Assembly (NCBI GenBank): GCA_964059195.1
Contig: CAXKWD010000010.1
Location: forward strand, 992,001 to 1,056,000
DNA from: Ectobius pallidus
Taxonomy: Eukaryota; Arthropoda; Insecta; Blattodea; Ectobiidae
Direction: 5' to 3'
Length of the DNA stretch: 64,000 nt
In this document: in pieces, positions 24,838-36,114 of the stretch
Numbering within the stretch: the stretch's first letter is position 1
Layout: the number at the start of each line of letters is the position of its first letter
Translations under genes and position numbers: made by a program
The notes under the pieces: generated by a model
Told to the model about the DNA's origin: nothing
The model's input: only the letters and a program-made list of their open reading frames with translations
Databases searched by the model: none

Positions 24838-25329
24838 TCCTCTTATAATTTTGAAAATACAACATAAATTCCTGTGTTACACTATTCTCCTTAACATATT
24901 TATTTAAGAATCTTAGTTTTTTACTTGATTTTTGTATTCCTGGCGTAATCCAGTTATTTGTCTTTTTCGCATTTACATTAATTTTTCTGAAAGGAAATGC
25001 AGAATTAAAGTAGTGGGTGATAGTTTTCACGAAATCTTCACAGGTATTATTTACCTCATTGTGGTTGTACACATTTTCCCATTGATCATCTGACAGCAGA
25101 TATTTGAAATAAATGATATTTTCATCATTAATTATAATCCTTACTATTTTGTAAATAGCTTTAGAATTGGTTTTTGCTTCATTAAATTTTCCCGATTCAT
25201 GCAATATATTAATTAGCTGACCAAAGTGGTCTGAAAAACCAGTTTCTAGTATGATTTTTTGTATATAGCCCCTTAAGGTGAGCTTTGCTCGTTGGGGTTT
25301 TCTTACAATAAAATAATAATAATTAATCA

Positions 25330-25620
25330 AAATTCTATTTAAATTTACATATTTATCCTCCTCATCAGTTTCTGGCAAACATTCCTCCATTGAGTGTTCG
25401 ATTAATGACAAGATTTTCTTGTAGCAAGAAGTTTTAAAATATAAATAAAATTATAAGTAGAATACTGTATGATTGAAATAAATAAAAATGAAATTAATAT
25501 CAGCCTAATAAAATTCTATTCAAATTCATTTTTCCTCCTCATCTGTTTTTGCCAAACATTCTTCAATTGAATATTTAGTGTTCAATGAAAGTTCATCATA
25601 GAAAGAACGTTACAAAATAC
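25330..25620 (-). repeat. Two tandem copies of a transposase C-terminal segment
   Basis: Two repeats of about 170 bp (from 25330 and from 25508), each carrying on the minus strand an EECL-x-x-TDEE-type coding end. A third copy is at 32400-32500, beyond the THAP element. They look like the 3' end of the DUF7869-like element at 32430-33470, multiplied before other elements inserted. Confidence 0.5.
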
Positions 25621-26592
25621 ACTTCCCATGCAGCACGATATGTATAATATACGTATATTTTAGAGCTACATATATATCTTACGTTTGGTCAAAGTGAAAA
25701 CGTAAATTATACGTATATTTTATGTCCAATATATACATGTATAAAAACTGTTGTAATTTAATCCTGCTTTATATTCATAATATGTCAAAATTAAAGTTAC
25801 TGTTACATAAGTAGGATTAAATATAAAACAAAATCGATTTGATTGTTCATTTGTAATATCAAAATAACGTACCAACTATACGTAAATTTTACGTCTAGAA
25901 TTGGACATTGTAAACACCAGTTTATTGTGTTTTACTCTAGTAAATCGATTTGGTTAAATTAAGGGAACGCAATACAATTAACTCACGCTAATCAGAAATT
26001 AATTAACAAAATGGTTTAAAATGATTACATCCGTACATTCAGTAGGACTATTTTTAATACTGGCGGCCATCTTGTCTGTGACGTCAGCAATGTAGATCTG
26101 CTGTTTCATCGTATCTGTTGGCTACATATAAGTGGTGCTTGTGTATAAGTTTCTCTTTTATAGTGTTTTATTAACAAGAAATTGTGTGTGGAGAGAATTG
26201 CACTGTTCTGTTGCAACTACTCCCTATGTATATAACATAGAAACGAAGAATACATGTACATGTGTGTGTATTTAAAGCTGACGAAATATTATGCAACGTG
26301 CAGTGATGTGTAATACCCTAGAATACATTTCCTAATTTAGGCCTACCTGAATGTTTGTGAAGACCTGGTCCTTCATGTAGAAGATTAAATGAGGTAGAAG
26401 AAAAACATTTACACAGAAAACAATACTGGTAAGTCCCTGTGCAAGATTTGTTTCACATACATAAATAGGCCTATCATAACCTCAACAACTTGCAAACTGA
26501 TTTATAATACAGATGTTGTGGTAATTAGCTCTGATCATAATAATTTACGATAACGTTGCTAAAGTATTTCTTAATTGTTTCGGGAATTCACA

Positions 26593-27269
26593 ATGCCTAG
26601 GTGCTATAGTGTTGCTGGCTGTAAAAGTAACTACAAGTCACAACATGAAAGTGTTAGTACATTTTCTTTACCAAAAGACGAAGAAGACGTGGCTTAGAAA
26701 CATTCCTACAGACTTTACAGGGGTAAGCAAGCCTGTTATTTGTGTGAAGCATTTTCCTGAAGAGAGTGTTATAAGAACAGAGACATTTGTAGTTAACGGT
26801 GAAATAAAAAAAAAATCCTAGAACTTGCCCTAAACTGAAACTTGGTGCAGTACCATCAATATTTCCTAATCTGCCTGAGTACTTGTCAAGACCAGGTCCA
26901 TCATGCAGAAGATTAATTGATGCAGAAGAAGGGAATTTTAACCAAGCAGTTGCAGAAAGCTTAAAAGAACTTAAAAGTTATGCTGAACGACAAGCTCTGC
27001 ATTGTTTGGAAGATGTGATGCAGTACTTCCTAAGTGTAAAAGAAGGACTTAAAGGGCAGTGGATTAGCATAATGGCAGTAGAAAGGCTAGTGCTGTGCTT
27101 AATGGATGTTAATGATGATGTTCCGAAGATTCTTGGTTCAGTGTGTGATATGAGCGATCTCAGTGTTTTGCTTACAATAAATAATTGCAAAATACCTCAG
27201 CAAGAAGTCCCAAAAAACTGCAAGATAGTAAGCACAAAAAGTGTTCTTGATGACATTTTTAGTTATTGA
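26593..27269 (+). pseudogene. THAP-domain protein remnant
   Basis: Starts MPRCYSVAGCKSN, with the C2CH zinc-binding pattern of a THAP domain (second pair in VICVKHF). The frame shifts near 26680 and again at an A10 run (26807-26816). A linker (AVPSIFPNLPEYL) and a 128-residue open stretch of unknown function (26883-27269) follow. A worn second copy of the linker lies upstream at 26343-26420. THAP domains bind DNA in P-type and related transposases. No catalytic domain remains, so the function is lost or reduced to DNA binding. Confidence 0.65.
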
Positions 27270-28940
27270 TATCTCATGTATTGATAGTATACGTAAAATG
27301 TATGTGAGCAGTGTACATTTATGAACCAAAGGCCCTATATAGGCTACATAAATTATATATAAAATATACGTTTGATAGATCATCTTGACATATTTTTTAC
27401 GTATAGATATTATAATAATAATAATAATAATAATAATAATTCGTTTATTTATCCTGGCAGAGCTAAGGCCGTTTGGCCTTCTCTTCCGCTTTGCCAGTAA
27501 AAAATTACAGTTAAAAATACAATTAAGTTACTTAAAATTAAATAGAAGATAGTTGAACCTAAAACTAAATTAATTACAATTAAGGTACAAGTTAATCTTG
27601 AATAGAAAATTGAATACAAAATTAGATTGATAATTTTTCTAAATTACACTCTAAGAAAAATTTTGGGCTTAAGACAGAAACAAAAATTTAAATAACATTA
27701 TCCTGAATTAATTTACTGATTTTTCTATTGAATTGTCCCAACGTTTGACAGCCTCTGACATTATGTGGGATGGAATTCCAGATGCGGGTAACTGAGACGG
27801 TGAAAGAAGATGAATACGATGATGATCGGTGTAAAGGGATAGAAAGTACATGACTATATTCTGACCGTGTATTTAGGTTGTGATGAGAGGACAGGTGTGA
27901 GAAGCGACATGATAGGTATGGTGGTGAAGATGTGTGTAAAATTTTGAAAAGGACCTGAAGACAGTGAAATTTTCTGCGATCGTTCAATCGAAACCATGAC
28001 AACATTTCAAAGGATGGCGATACATGATCAAACAGGCCTACATTACAAATGAAACGCACGCATACATTATGAACACGTTGCAGCCTTTGGGCCAGGTTAG
28101 AATTCAAGTCAGTAAGAAGGACGTCACAGTAATCGAAGTGGGGCATGACGAGCGATTGTACTATGGTCTTTTTTACTGCAGAGGGTAGGGGCATATCTAA
28201 TCTTTTAATCATATGGATTATTGAATTAACTTTTCTGCACGTTTCAACAATGTGATTTTCCCATGTTAAATTTTTATCTACAAGAACGCCAAGATTTTTA
28301 ACGGAATCGCTGAATGGGATGACTGAATTTCTGATATTGATTTGTGGAGTATTATTTTCATCAAGTTTATTTAAGAGACGCTGATGCCCCACAACTATTG
28401 CCTGTGACTTCACTGGGTTCAGTTTGAGTCCCAATTTTTGTGTCCATCTGTCAATTGAGTCAAGGTCTTCGTTCATATTTGCTATTGCAACATTCATGTT
28501 GCTAATATGGGAATGTATGTATAGTTGTAAGTCGTCAGCGTACAGGTGGTATTTGCTGTGCCGTAAACAGTCTGTAATGTCGTTTATATACAAAGAGAAT
28601 AGTAATGGTCCGAGAATGCTTCCTTGTGGGACTCCTGCCCTTACGAGACGCCATGATGAAGAACGATTATTAGAAACAACAAACTGCTGACGCTCGCTTA
28701 GATAGGAGCGAAACCACAGGACAGCCCGATCTGATAGGTTTAATGTCTTGAGTTTAGCTGTAAGAATGTCAGTGTCTACGGAGTCAAAAGCTTTGGTCAT
28801 GTCGAGTAAGACAAGTATTGTCAGTTTCCTCTCGTCACAAGCGTGGCGTATGTCTTCACAAATATTGAGTAGCACTGTGCTCGTACTATGCCCTGGTTTA
28901 AAACCGGACTGATAGCGGTCTAGAAGGTCATTTTTATTAA

Positions 28941-29902
28941 CCCTGCAGTGCTCGCGCGGCGTCTGACAGACGCCAGACCAGATTCATTTCGCCATATCTA
29001 GAATACCTATGAGGCCATTGTGCTGACCTGCCATCTACCTTTCGGTCAACTACTCTTAAATAACATATCCAAGCGGCAACCCTCCAATTTTCGCCCATCA
29101 AGAGTGGAGTGACGTTATTGTTGCAAAAATGTAGATGGCGTCTGTGAGACGCCGCGCGAGCTTTACGGTTACAAGGTAAGTTACTTGTTTAAAACAAATT
29201 TCTTGCAGAAACTAGTGATCATAAACCTACAATACAAATCTTTTCTGATGGGAATTATTTATCTTTAGGCTTGGCAATGAGTGGAAAGGAGAAGAAATAT
29301 CATAATCTTTCTGATCCAAATGATCGGAAGATAGTGCAAAGTTGCTAGAAGAAGAAGAAAGAACTTGATTGCGATAGTGATCCTAAAGAAGAAATTGCGG
29401 AGTCTAGAAGTGAGTCTACGGACACTGAACAAGAAGCAGATGATGATAATGATTATAGTGAATGTGATAGGCCTAAATATTTCGTAGGGCGGGACAAAGT
29501 TTCTAAATGGAATAAGAAGAGATCAGTAACTAGTAGTAAAAGTTGTTATACCTACACAGTCTTAGGACAATAATAATTTAAAACAATTTAAAAATGGTTA
29601 CATGCCTAACAACATGGTTTTATTGTTAATTAAATAAAGCCATAATGTGCTAATATTGATTTGTGTCCAATATGATTAGTTAAATGCTCATTTTCAATAA
29701 ATTGACTTAATATACATATTTTTAACTAAGCAATGTATGCAAAACATGTTCAATAATATTAAGTAAACTATGATAACCCTCAATAAACAAAATGAACACT
29801 CAAAACAACATAAAACAATAGAAACAACGTAAAACACGAATGGCGTCTCTCAGATGCCGCGCGAGCTTCTATGTCCTAAAATAGCGCGCGAGCACTGCAG
29901 GG
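28941..29902 (+). mobile_element. Internally deleted piggyBac element
   Basis: Starts CCCTGCAGTGCTCGCGCG and ends with its inverse, flanked on both sides by TTAA (28937-28940, 29903-29906). At 962 bp it is too short for a full transposase but keeps the start of one (29277-29570). Confidence 0.93.
29277..29570 (+). pseudogene. piggyBac transposase N-terminal remnant
   Basis: Begins MSGKEKKYHNLSD, runs through a Glu/Asp-rich stretch and reaches RPKYFVGRDKVSKWNKK, typical of the region just before the catalytic part of piggyBac transposases. One stop at 29347 and then loss of the whole catalytic domain. Confidence 0.7.
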
Positions 29903-31718
29903 TTAAGATAATCAATCAGCTGTAAGTGTATAATTCGTTCAAGAGCTTTGGAGAGGGTAGGTAGGATGCTGATTGGTCTATAGTCCTTTAGAGATTCTGG
30001 GAATTTGGTTTTGGGAAGAGGTTTTACGTACGCTTTTTTCCACTGAGTGGGGTAGGTTGAAGTCATAAGTGAGGCGTTAAAAATATGGGTTACTGTCTGT
30101 AAGATTATGCTAATTATTTTATTTATTAAGTTTATGTTTATTCGATCGGGTCCTTCTGCTTTTGTCTTTAAGCGCTTCAATGCTTTCATAGTGTCTGCTT
30201 CGTTAATGTATTGGAAGTCAAATTTGTCTCTGTTTGTTGCTTTGTTGTGAAGTATGTGTTGAATGGTTTGCTCTTTGTCAGCTCTGTCTATTTCTGATGG
30301 GATTTTAGTGAAGTGGTCGTTTAGCTGGTCTAATGATAGGTTAGGGTCGTCTACCTGCGGCTTGGATTTACACAGTCCCATTTTTTTTAAGTTTTGCCAC
30401 AGTGTTGCCGGATTTGCAGAGGGTTCAGTGAGTTTGTAAATATGTCTGAGTTTGGCATTTCTGATAGCTTGGTTTGTCCTATTACGGAGATGCTTATAAT
30501 TATTCAGGTTAGTGTCATTTTTATCTCGTCGGTAAGTCTTGTACGCATAGTCTCTTTGAGCCATCATGTTACGTATGTCCTCAGTTAACCAAGGCGCAGG
30601 AAGTCTTTTTATTCGTTTTGTTCGTAATGGGGCATGTTTATTATACAGGTCTATGATATTTTTATTAAGTTGGTCAACTTTTTCGTCCACTGTGCGTAGC
30701 GTCCAGATGTTTTCCCATGGGATAAGCATGGCATCTTCTAGCAGGGAACCTTCGTTTATGCATTTTAGGTTTCTAAATGTCACAGTGTTGTGGTTCTTTT
30801 TAGGACATTGTAGCGCATATATTACGTATATGAGGTCGTGAGCAGATATTCCTGGCACTGGCACCTGTCCGTGTGCTAACACTCTGTCAGGGTTATTTGT
30901 AACAATTAAGTCTAGTAGGGTCTCTGAGTAGGAGGTGTGGTGGGTGGGCTCGAGGGGTAGGATGGTCATATTGCAGGAATGGAACAGAGTTTCAAGTCGG
31001 GTGGTGTAAGTTGAGTCACGAGCGAGTAGATTAGTGTTGAAATCACCCATGACTACAACATGCTCATAATGTGGCAGAATATTTAACAGCTGATTTTCTA
31101 GCTCTTCCAAGTAATTAATCTGGGGTGGCTTATAAACTACACAGAGTAAACATTTCTTATAATTCATCCTAATCTCTACGAAAAGTATTTCAGGGCGAGC
31201 TATATAATCGCTATCTGATTTATATATTATTCTAGGATGCAGGTCTGCACGAACATACATCGCCACACCCCCTCCCTGTTTGTTGTTTCGGTCATTTCGG
31301 CATAAGGTATAATCTTCTAGGCTCACCATAGATGAGGGTAAGGTGTTTTTAAGCCAGCTCTCACTAACTAGAATTCCATGGAGGTTAAGGGAAGAAAAAA
31401 TTTCCTGGAATTCCTGAAAATGGCATATAAGGGACTGTGCGTTCAGATGTGCTATATGCAGACTGGAGGGGTGTTCGGAGAAACAAGTTTTCAAGACATG
31501 TTTTGTCTGTGGGGGGTGGAGGTCAATGAGCGGTGTATTGTCAGAGGCTGTTAAACTCTCGGCTACCAGTGTAGCCAACTTGTCTAATATTGAGCGACCA
31601 AAAAGAAAAATATACTAAATGTGTATAGTCTATTTCTTAATAATACTTGAATACTTTAACAGTAAAGTGTCCTAAGTGTTAATGGTTAGTAAGGCTTTAA
31701 ACACCCATGACTCACAGT

Positions 31719-32149
31719 TTACAATTCCGCTTGTTGTGTTACACGCCGTTTTGTGTCACCTATTTTCACAATTATTGCACCGTCTTGGGTCCATACATTC
31801 TTCAATCCGTATTTGGTTATAGCCTCCTGTAGTAGTGCGTGGCGCTTCTTTGTAAGGTCTTCCCGGATCACGATCCCTGATCCCCGAAGGCTTTTCTTAT
31901 TCCTAAACAGTTCATTCCGCTTTCGGTAGCTGACGAATTTAACAATCACTGGCCTGGGTCTATCTGTCTCTTTTCTCCCAATACAATGGCTTCTGTCGAT
32001 GTCAGTTACAGATAGATCCACACCTATTTTCTTTGCAACATCGATGGCTATTATGTCCGTGTCTTCCCCGTCTGATTCACTAACACCAAATACCCGTAGG
32101 CATTGACGCCGTTGATACTGCTCTAAATCGTCAATTTTGTTTTCTAGCA
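31719..32149 (-). pseudogene. LINE ORF1 protein, C-terminal part
   Basis: About 143 residues open to the 5' truncation point. It resembles ORF1 proteins of CR1/Jockey LINEs: an N-terminal coiled-coil end (NKIDDLEQYQRRQCLRVFG), an RRM-like core (RPVIVKFVSYRKRNELF) and a C-terminal basic domain. Such proteins coat the LINE RNA. The stop at 31719 is natural; the missing part is the N-terminus. Confidence 0.78.
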
Positions 32150-32429
32150 AGATATTGTACATCAATAGTATGTATGCGATTGTACGTATAATTGATATAT
32201 ATTAAATGTCTGCATTGACATGAATAGACGTACGATATACATAAAAAAATGGGACATTTGAGCATATATTATACGTAGATTTTATTAAACCAATATGTGT
32301 GATGTACATTACCTAGATCTAGGGATAACGTAATTTTTACATATATTTTACGTATGTGTGCTGAGTGGGTTCATATTAGAAATAAATTTCAGTACTATGT
32401 TTGAAAGAAATTCTATTTAAAATTCATTT

Positions 32430-33470
32430 AAAATTGCTTATTTGTCCTCCTCATGAGTATGTGGCAAACATTCCTTAATTGAGTGATTGGTGGTTAATGA
32501 AAGGAGTTCTTTATGACACTTATTTGTTTTAGTACCTTTGGAGCGTAGATATTTCGAATTGGTAAGGCAGGGGCTTTGATAAGCTGGATTGAAATTTATT
32601 TCTATCTTACTTGCCCTCTTCCTATTGGCAAGGTCAACGATCAGCAGTTTGTTAGGAATAGTTTATTTCAGTGCTATGTCTCCCTTTCCTAACAAAAGCT
32701 GTTTTTATGTCCATAATTTTTAAAGGGTTCCCTTTTACTGTACTTGGATTTGAAAGAAGAAATACCGGTAGCTAGGAAAAATCTTTACAATCAAGGAAGT
32801 TACAATGAATCATTTCTATAACTTCATAGTTCCTTGGTGAACTGTGCACATTTCTTATTAACATTAACCACTTTGAAGGAGTCCATGTTCTTTAAGAAGT
32901 GCTCGATTGTTGCATGTACAAATCGACAGGCATGTATGTACCGGTATGCCCAGGAATCAATAAACTGATCTTTATAGGCTGCATATATTCCAATTTCTGT
33001 ATAAAATAATACAACATGCTTAGCATTGCCTGGTTCTGACTTTGACCGGAACAACTATCTGAATACAGTATAGAGATATTGTCTTTCCTGTGATCTAACA
33101 TTTTCAAATAACTGTGAATAATTGTAGGTATTTCATTGCTTCCTCCCTGATCATCAGATTGTCCCCAAATGTAACACAATACATTCCTACTTCCACTCTC
33201 GTACACTTTTTCATTGTACACTGAATATCAGCACACTGTTGTCATGGGGAATGTTAACTTTCTGCAAGTTGAAACTAGAACAAACAAATTCTGTTTTCCT
33301 TTTTGACTTTTCCTGGTCTTTCAAGAAAGTTTCTTGCTTGTTGCATTCTGTGTTCCTCTACAGAAATGGAACTTGTCACTCTGTTCTTGAACATCTCACA
33401 TTGGGAACACTTGTCATTCTTCGGTAAATGAAAGTCTGTTAAATTTCGTTTTGAAAATACCATGACCAAG
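32430..33470 (-). pseudogene. Decayed transposase-like gene (DUF7869-like), C-terminal half
   Basis: Minus-strand pieces in order: KCSQCEMFKNRV block (33469-33275), a block with YIWGQSDDQGGSNEI and SILYSDSCSGQSQNQAML (33221-32892), and a worn end (32700-32430). The SDSC-x-GQ box and preceding Asp residues are typical of the catalytic half of the same family seen at 2919-3650. Several frameshifts. It is a separate copy: the two regions preserve complementary halves of the protein. Family label from memory. Confidence 0.55.
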
Positions 33471-33509
33471 CTTTTAAGCTAACATGATTAACATAAATCT
33501 GAAAATGGA

Positions 33510-34473
33510 TCCTTCACTGAAGCTTAATCAGTGAAAGTTGGTTCCCCATCCAATTACTGCAGTTGTTGTTATACCGGTAAGTAATAATGTTAAATGGAAT
33601 GCAGAAGGGGCATGATGTCCACCAAAGTGAACAAAAACATTGTTACGTCACATTGTTATTGTTATAATTAAATGGGATTTAAGCACATTAGCAGTAGGCC
33701 TATTAATTATAAAAATAATGCATTAGGCCTACCTTAAGCACCAGTGTATAGAATGAGTTCCAAAAGAATTATCTTAAGAGCCAAAAATGTTATCTTATGC
33801 GCCACTTAGGATAAAAATACGGGAATAGCTCGAATTTTAAGCTGTTTTGTTAGGCATTAAAATAATTCTTTGGTTCTTAAGATAAAATACACCAGCCTTT
33901 TACTTCCACCACAGAAGGAGTTCGTGCAAGATCTTTTGCCAGGACGTAAAACTCAGTTACCTCTTTCTATTCATGTAAAAAAGTCAATTTTATAAAAATG
34001 GTGGTTAAGATGTTTTGCCTTCCATCCATCGATATGGTCATTCTACCTAAGCTAACTCCACTCATTTTAAAACAAATTAGGACCACATATTGCAAGCAAG
34101 AGATTATTTAACTTGTCCAATATCAATTTATTGATATGATGGAAGAAATAAATCTATTCTATATTTTCTTTTCTATTCCTTCATTCCTCTTTCACTCCTT
34201 TTTTACTATTCTGATAGAGTGCTAAGGGGAGGGGATGTAACATGAGCCAAAGGCTTGTTGTGGAGTTTGCAGCAACTGTTAACAAAATTATAATTTTTAG
34301 TAGACAAAACAAATATTAATTATGATACTTTATATTTTGGAAGTTAAACTTAGGCTACTCTTTGAAACGCAAATACAATATAGCTGCACACTTTGAATAC
34401 TGAATTTATCATTAATATTCACACTACTTCTGTATATTAATTACTATCACATAAGAAACTAGCTGGTTACCAG
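33510..34473. other. Intronic sequence, nothing recognised
   Basis: AT-rich, with TACCGGTA at 33572 and two TAGGCCTA octamers. No element boundary seen. Confidence 0.45.
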
Positions 34474-34475
34474 TA

Positions 34476-35788
34476 GGGGAGAATGGGGTACATTTGGCAG
34501 TGGGGTAGATTCAGCACTGGGCTATATTAAGTATATTTCTATGTTTTTTTTGTTGGTACAATGGTATGCATAGTTGCCTATTTTAAAAATAACACCTGCA
34601 TTCTACTTTTGTTTACATTTGGTCTGGTTTCTTGTGTATTACATGGCTTGATATTTTTTGAGTCATTGAGGTTAGTCAGCAGGGTAAGTTTTATACTCAA
34701 ATAATTCTGAGATTAATAGTATGATATAATGATAATTGATTTTATTTGGACATTTAGACTTCTCATGTAAACATATTAATTGTTGAAATCAATAATGGTA
34801 TTAGGTTAGCGATGACGGCACTTTTGTTTTCTCTTTACTGAGTGGGGTACTTTCAGCATGATGAAACTGCCCCATGATGGGGTACTTTCAGCATGATGAA
34901 ACTGCCCCATGATGGGGGTACTTTCAGCATGATGAAACTACCCCATAATGATAATATTGGTTCATTTTAAATGTAACCAGATCTAAACTTATGTAAGGAA
35001 GACTGACAGACCACAAATTAGTGAAGAAAGCATAAAAAGGGCCTTAATCGATGTCTTCGGCAATGTCAAAAGCATTAAAAATGCTGCAGAAACATACGGA
35101 ATTAAGCAGCAAATTCTGGAAAGCAGAATTTTAAAAAAACTTGAAAAAATTCCAAAATAGGAGTTTCTTAGGAAATTCCACAGCGAATTAATGATATAAT
35201 GCAGGGCATGACAGCGATAAAAGTAGTGAAGACCTAGCGACTAGTAGTAAATATGCTGCAAGGCAAGTTTTCTCAACCAAGGAAGAACAATATTGGGTGT
35301 GTTACTGAGAAAATAGGATTTTCAGAGCTTAAGGTACAGTTTCTGCACCGAAAAGGGTCATCCAACAACTTCTATTGGCCACAAGTTGAAGGTAAATGTG
35401 AAATTGAAATAGGCGATGTGGTCAGCAAACTACCGAAACAGTACACTAAGGGCACAGCTGGAACATCTGACATTTTCAAGTTTCCTTTTAAATTTGAGCC
35501 ACTTACTGTCCTGTGACATTCATTTCTTTGCCAAAGCAATGTCATATTATGGTATGCCATAAGCATGACAAAACTACCCCACCGATGGGGTAGTTTCAGC
35601 ACTTTGAATTAACATTTTGTTTCTGAAATTTCTTGTAGTTGAAATTGTTATAGAGATAAACTAAAGTTACTGTTATATTAATAAAGGTTATCTTTAATAA
35701 GTAATGTGAAAAATTACTTGCAAACAAATAAAATATTACTGAAAAATATTAAAATTGAAAAATGTGCCAAATGTACCCCACTCTCCCC
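34476..35788 (+). mobile_element. Tigger/pogo-like element
   Basis: Inverted ends GGGGAGAATGGGGTACATTT (24 bp, one mismatch) next to TA on both sides (34474-34475, 35789-35790). Subterminal tandem units of about 31 bp (GGGGTACTTTCAGCATGATG) at 34845-34945, echoed near 35570-35600. The coding remnant is at 34995-35516. Confidence 0.85.
34995..35516 (+). pseudogene. Tigger/pogo transposase remnant
   Basis: Two fragments: an N-terminal psq-type helix-turn-helix (KRALIDVFGNVKSIKNAAET, YGIKQQ) at 34995-35155, and a C-terminal tail (35253-35516: NNIGCVTEKIGFSELKVQFL, then DIFKFPF). The whole DDE domain between them is deleted, so the element is non-autonomous. The termini could still be recognised by an intact relative elsewhere. 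Confidence 0.7.
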
Positions 35789-36020
35789 TATTTCATACAA
35801 ATGGAAAAGTGTTTTGCATGGTTTTTAGCCTTTCCCAAGAAATATCACGAGGAAATAACCATACTTTGTTTCTGTAGTGCTCCTGTTGTCTTTCATTCTT
35901 ATTTTATACAACATATGAAATATAGAAAGGACCAAGATTATATTATTCTGTCACTTACCGTAAAGCATTAGTTGAATAAAAACACTTTCTTCAACGCACT
36001 TTATTTACCTTAGTAAACTT

Positions 36021-36063
36021 CTGGACGGCCGTTTCGCAGGTGGTGTTCCTGCATCATCAGCAG
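36021..36063 (-). ncRNA. Candidate hammerhead ribozyme (GUC site)
   Basis: On the minus strand the order is stem I CUG, core CUGAUGA, stem II (GCAGG with CCUGC), GAAA, a very short stem III (ACG/CGU) and then GUC followed by CAG, which closes stem I. That meets the conserved-core rules, with C at the cleavage position. One extra U lies between the CUGAUGA box and stem II, and stem I is only 3 bp before mismatches, so activity is uncertain. Short stem III is typical of Penelope-like hammerheads. Confidence 0.65.
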
Positions 36064-36071
36064 AGTGTCAA

Positions 36072-36114
36072 CTGCTGATGATGCAGGAACACCACCTGCG
36101 AAACGGCCGTTCAG
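36072..36114 (+). ncRNA. Candidate hammerhead ribozyme, mirror copy (GUU site)
   Basis: Plus-strand mirror of the minus-strand motif. The single difference between the palindrome arms falls on the cleavage base, giving GUU instead of GUC, which is permitted but weaker. Confidence 0.55.

Larger units (their letters stand above)
21868..25310 (-). mobile_element. 5'-truncated Jockey-type LINE split by a Helitron
   Basis: Minus-strand element with a tail of CTAA-type repeats at 21868-21885, an A-rich 3' UTR with an (AAAC)n stretch (22021-22048), the RT frame (22101-23390), a frameshifted upstream part (23400-23890) and a further part at 24838-25310. The Helitron at 23972-24837 separates the last two. 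The endonuclease is missing. Confidence 0.85.
27688..31578 (-). pseudogene. LINE ORF2: endonuclease and reverse transcriptase, interrupted
   Basis: The upstream part (31578-29903) carries an APE-type endonuclease (LHIAHLNAQSL, SESWL, VVMGDFN, SAHDLIY). The downstream part (28936-27688) carries the RT (LDMTKAFDSVD, GVPQGSILGPLLF, LYADDLQLY). The piggyBac plus one copy of its TTAA target adds 966 bp, a multiple of three, and the host frame is otherwise unbroken; without it ORF2 would be about 974 codons. The copy must have been coding-intact until the piggyBac arrived, so it is young. It cannot be functional now because the insert brings stops. Confidence 0.88.
27422..32149 (-). mobile_element. 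CR1/Jockey-type LINE, nearly full length, split by piggyBac
   Basis: Minus-strand LINE with an (ATT)n-type tail (27422-27440), 3' UTR, a long ORF2 (27688-31578) and the C-terminal half of ORF1 (31719 to about 32149), where it is 5' truncated. AGATATT at 27415-27421 and 32150-32156 is a likely target duplication. A piggyBac at 28941-29902 interrupts ORF2. Confidence 0.88.
25625..32369 (+). mobile_element. THAP-domain DNA transposon, split by a LINE
   Basis: Termini match in reverse: CCCATGCAGCACGATATG at 25625 and CCCACTCAGCACACATACG read inward from 32369. Both subterminal regions are full of TACGTATATTTTACG-like repeats (25640-25740, 25870-25900, 27280-27410, 32165-32360). The gene remnant at 26593-27269 has a THAP DNA-binding domain. 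The LINE at 27422-32149 is inserted in it. No clear target duplication beyond TT. Superfamily uncertain (P, ISL2EU or other THAP-using type). Confidence 0.6.
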
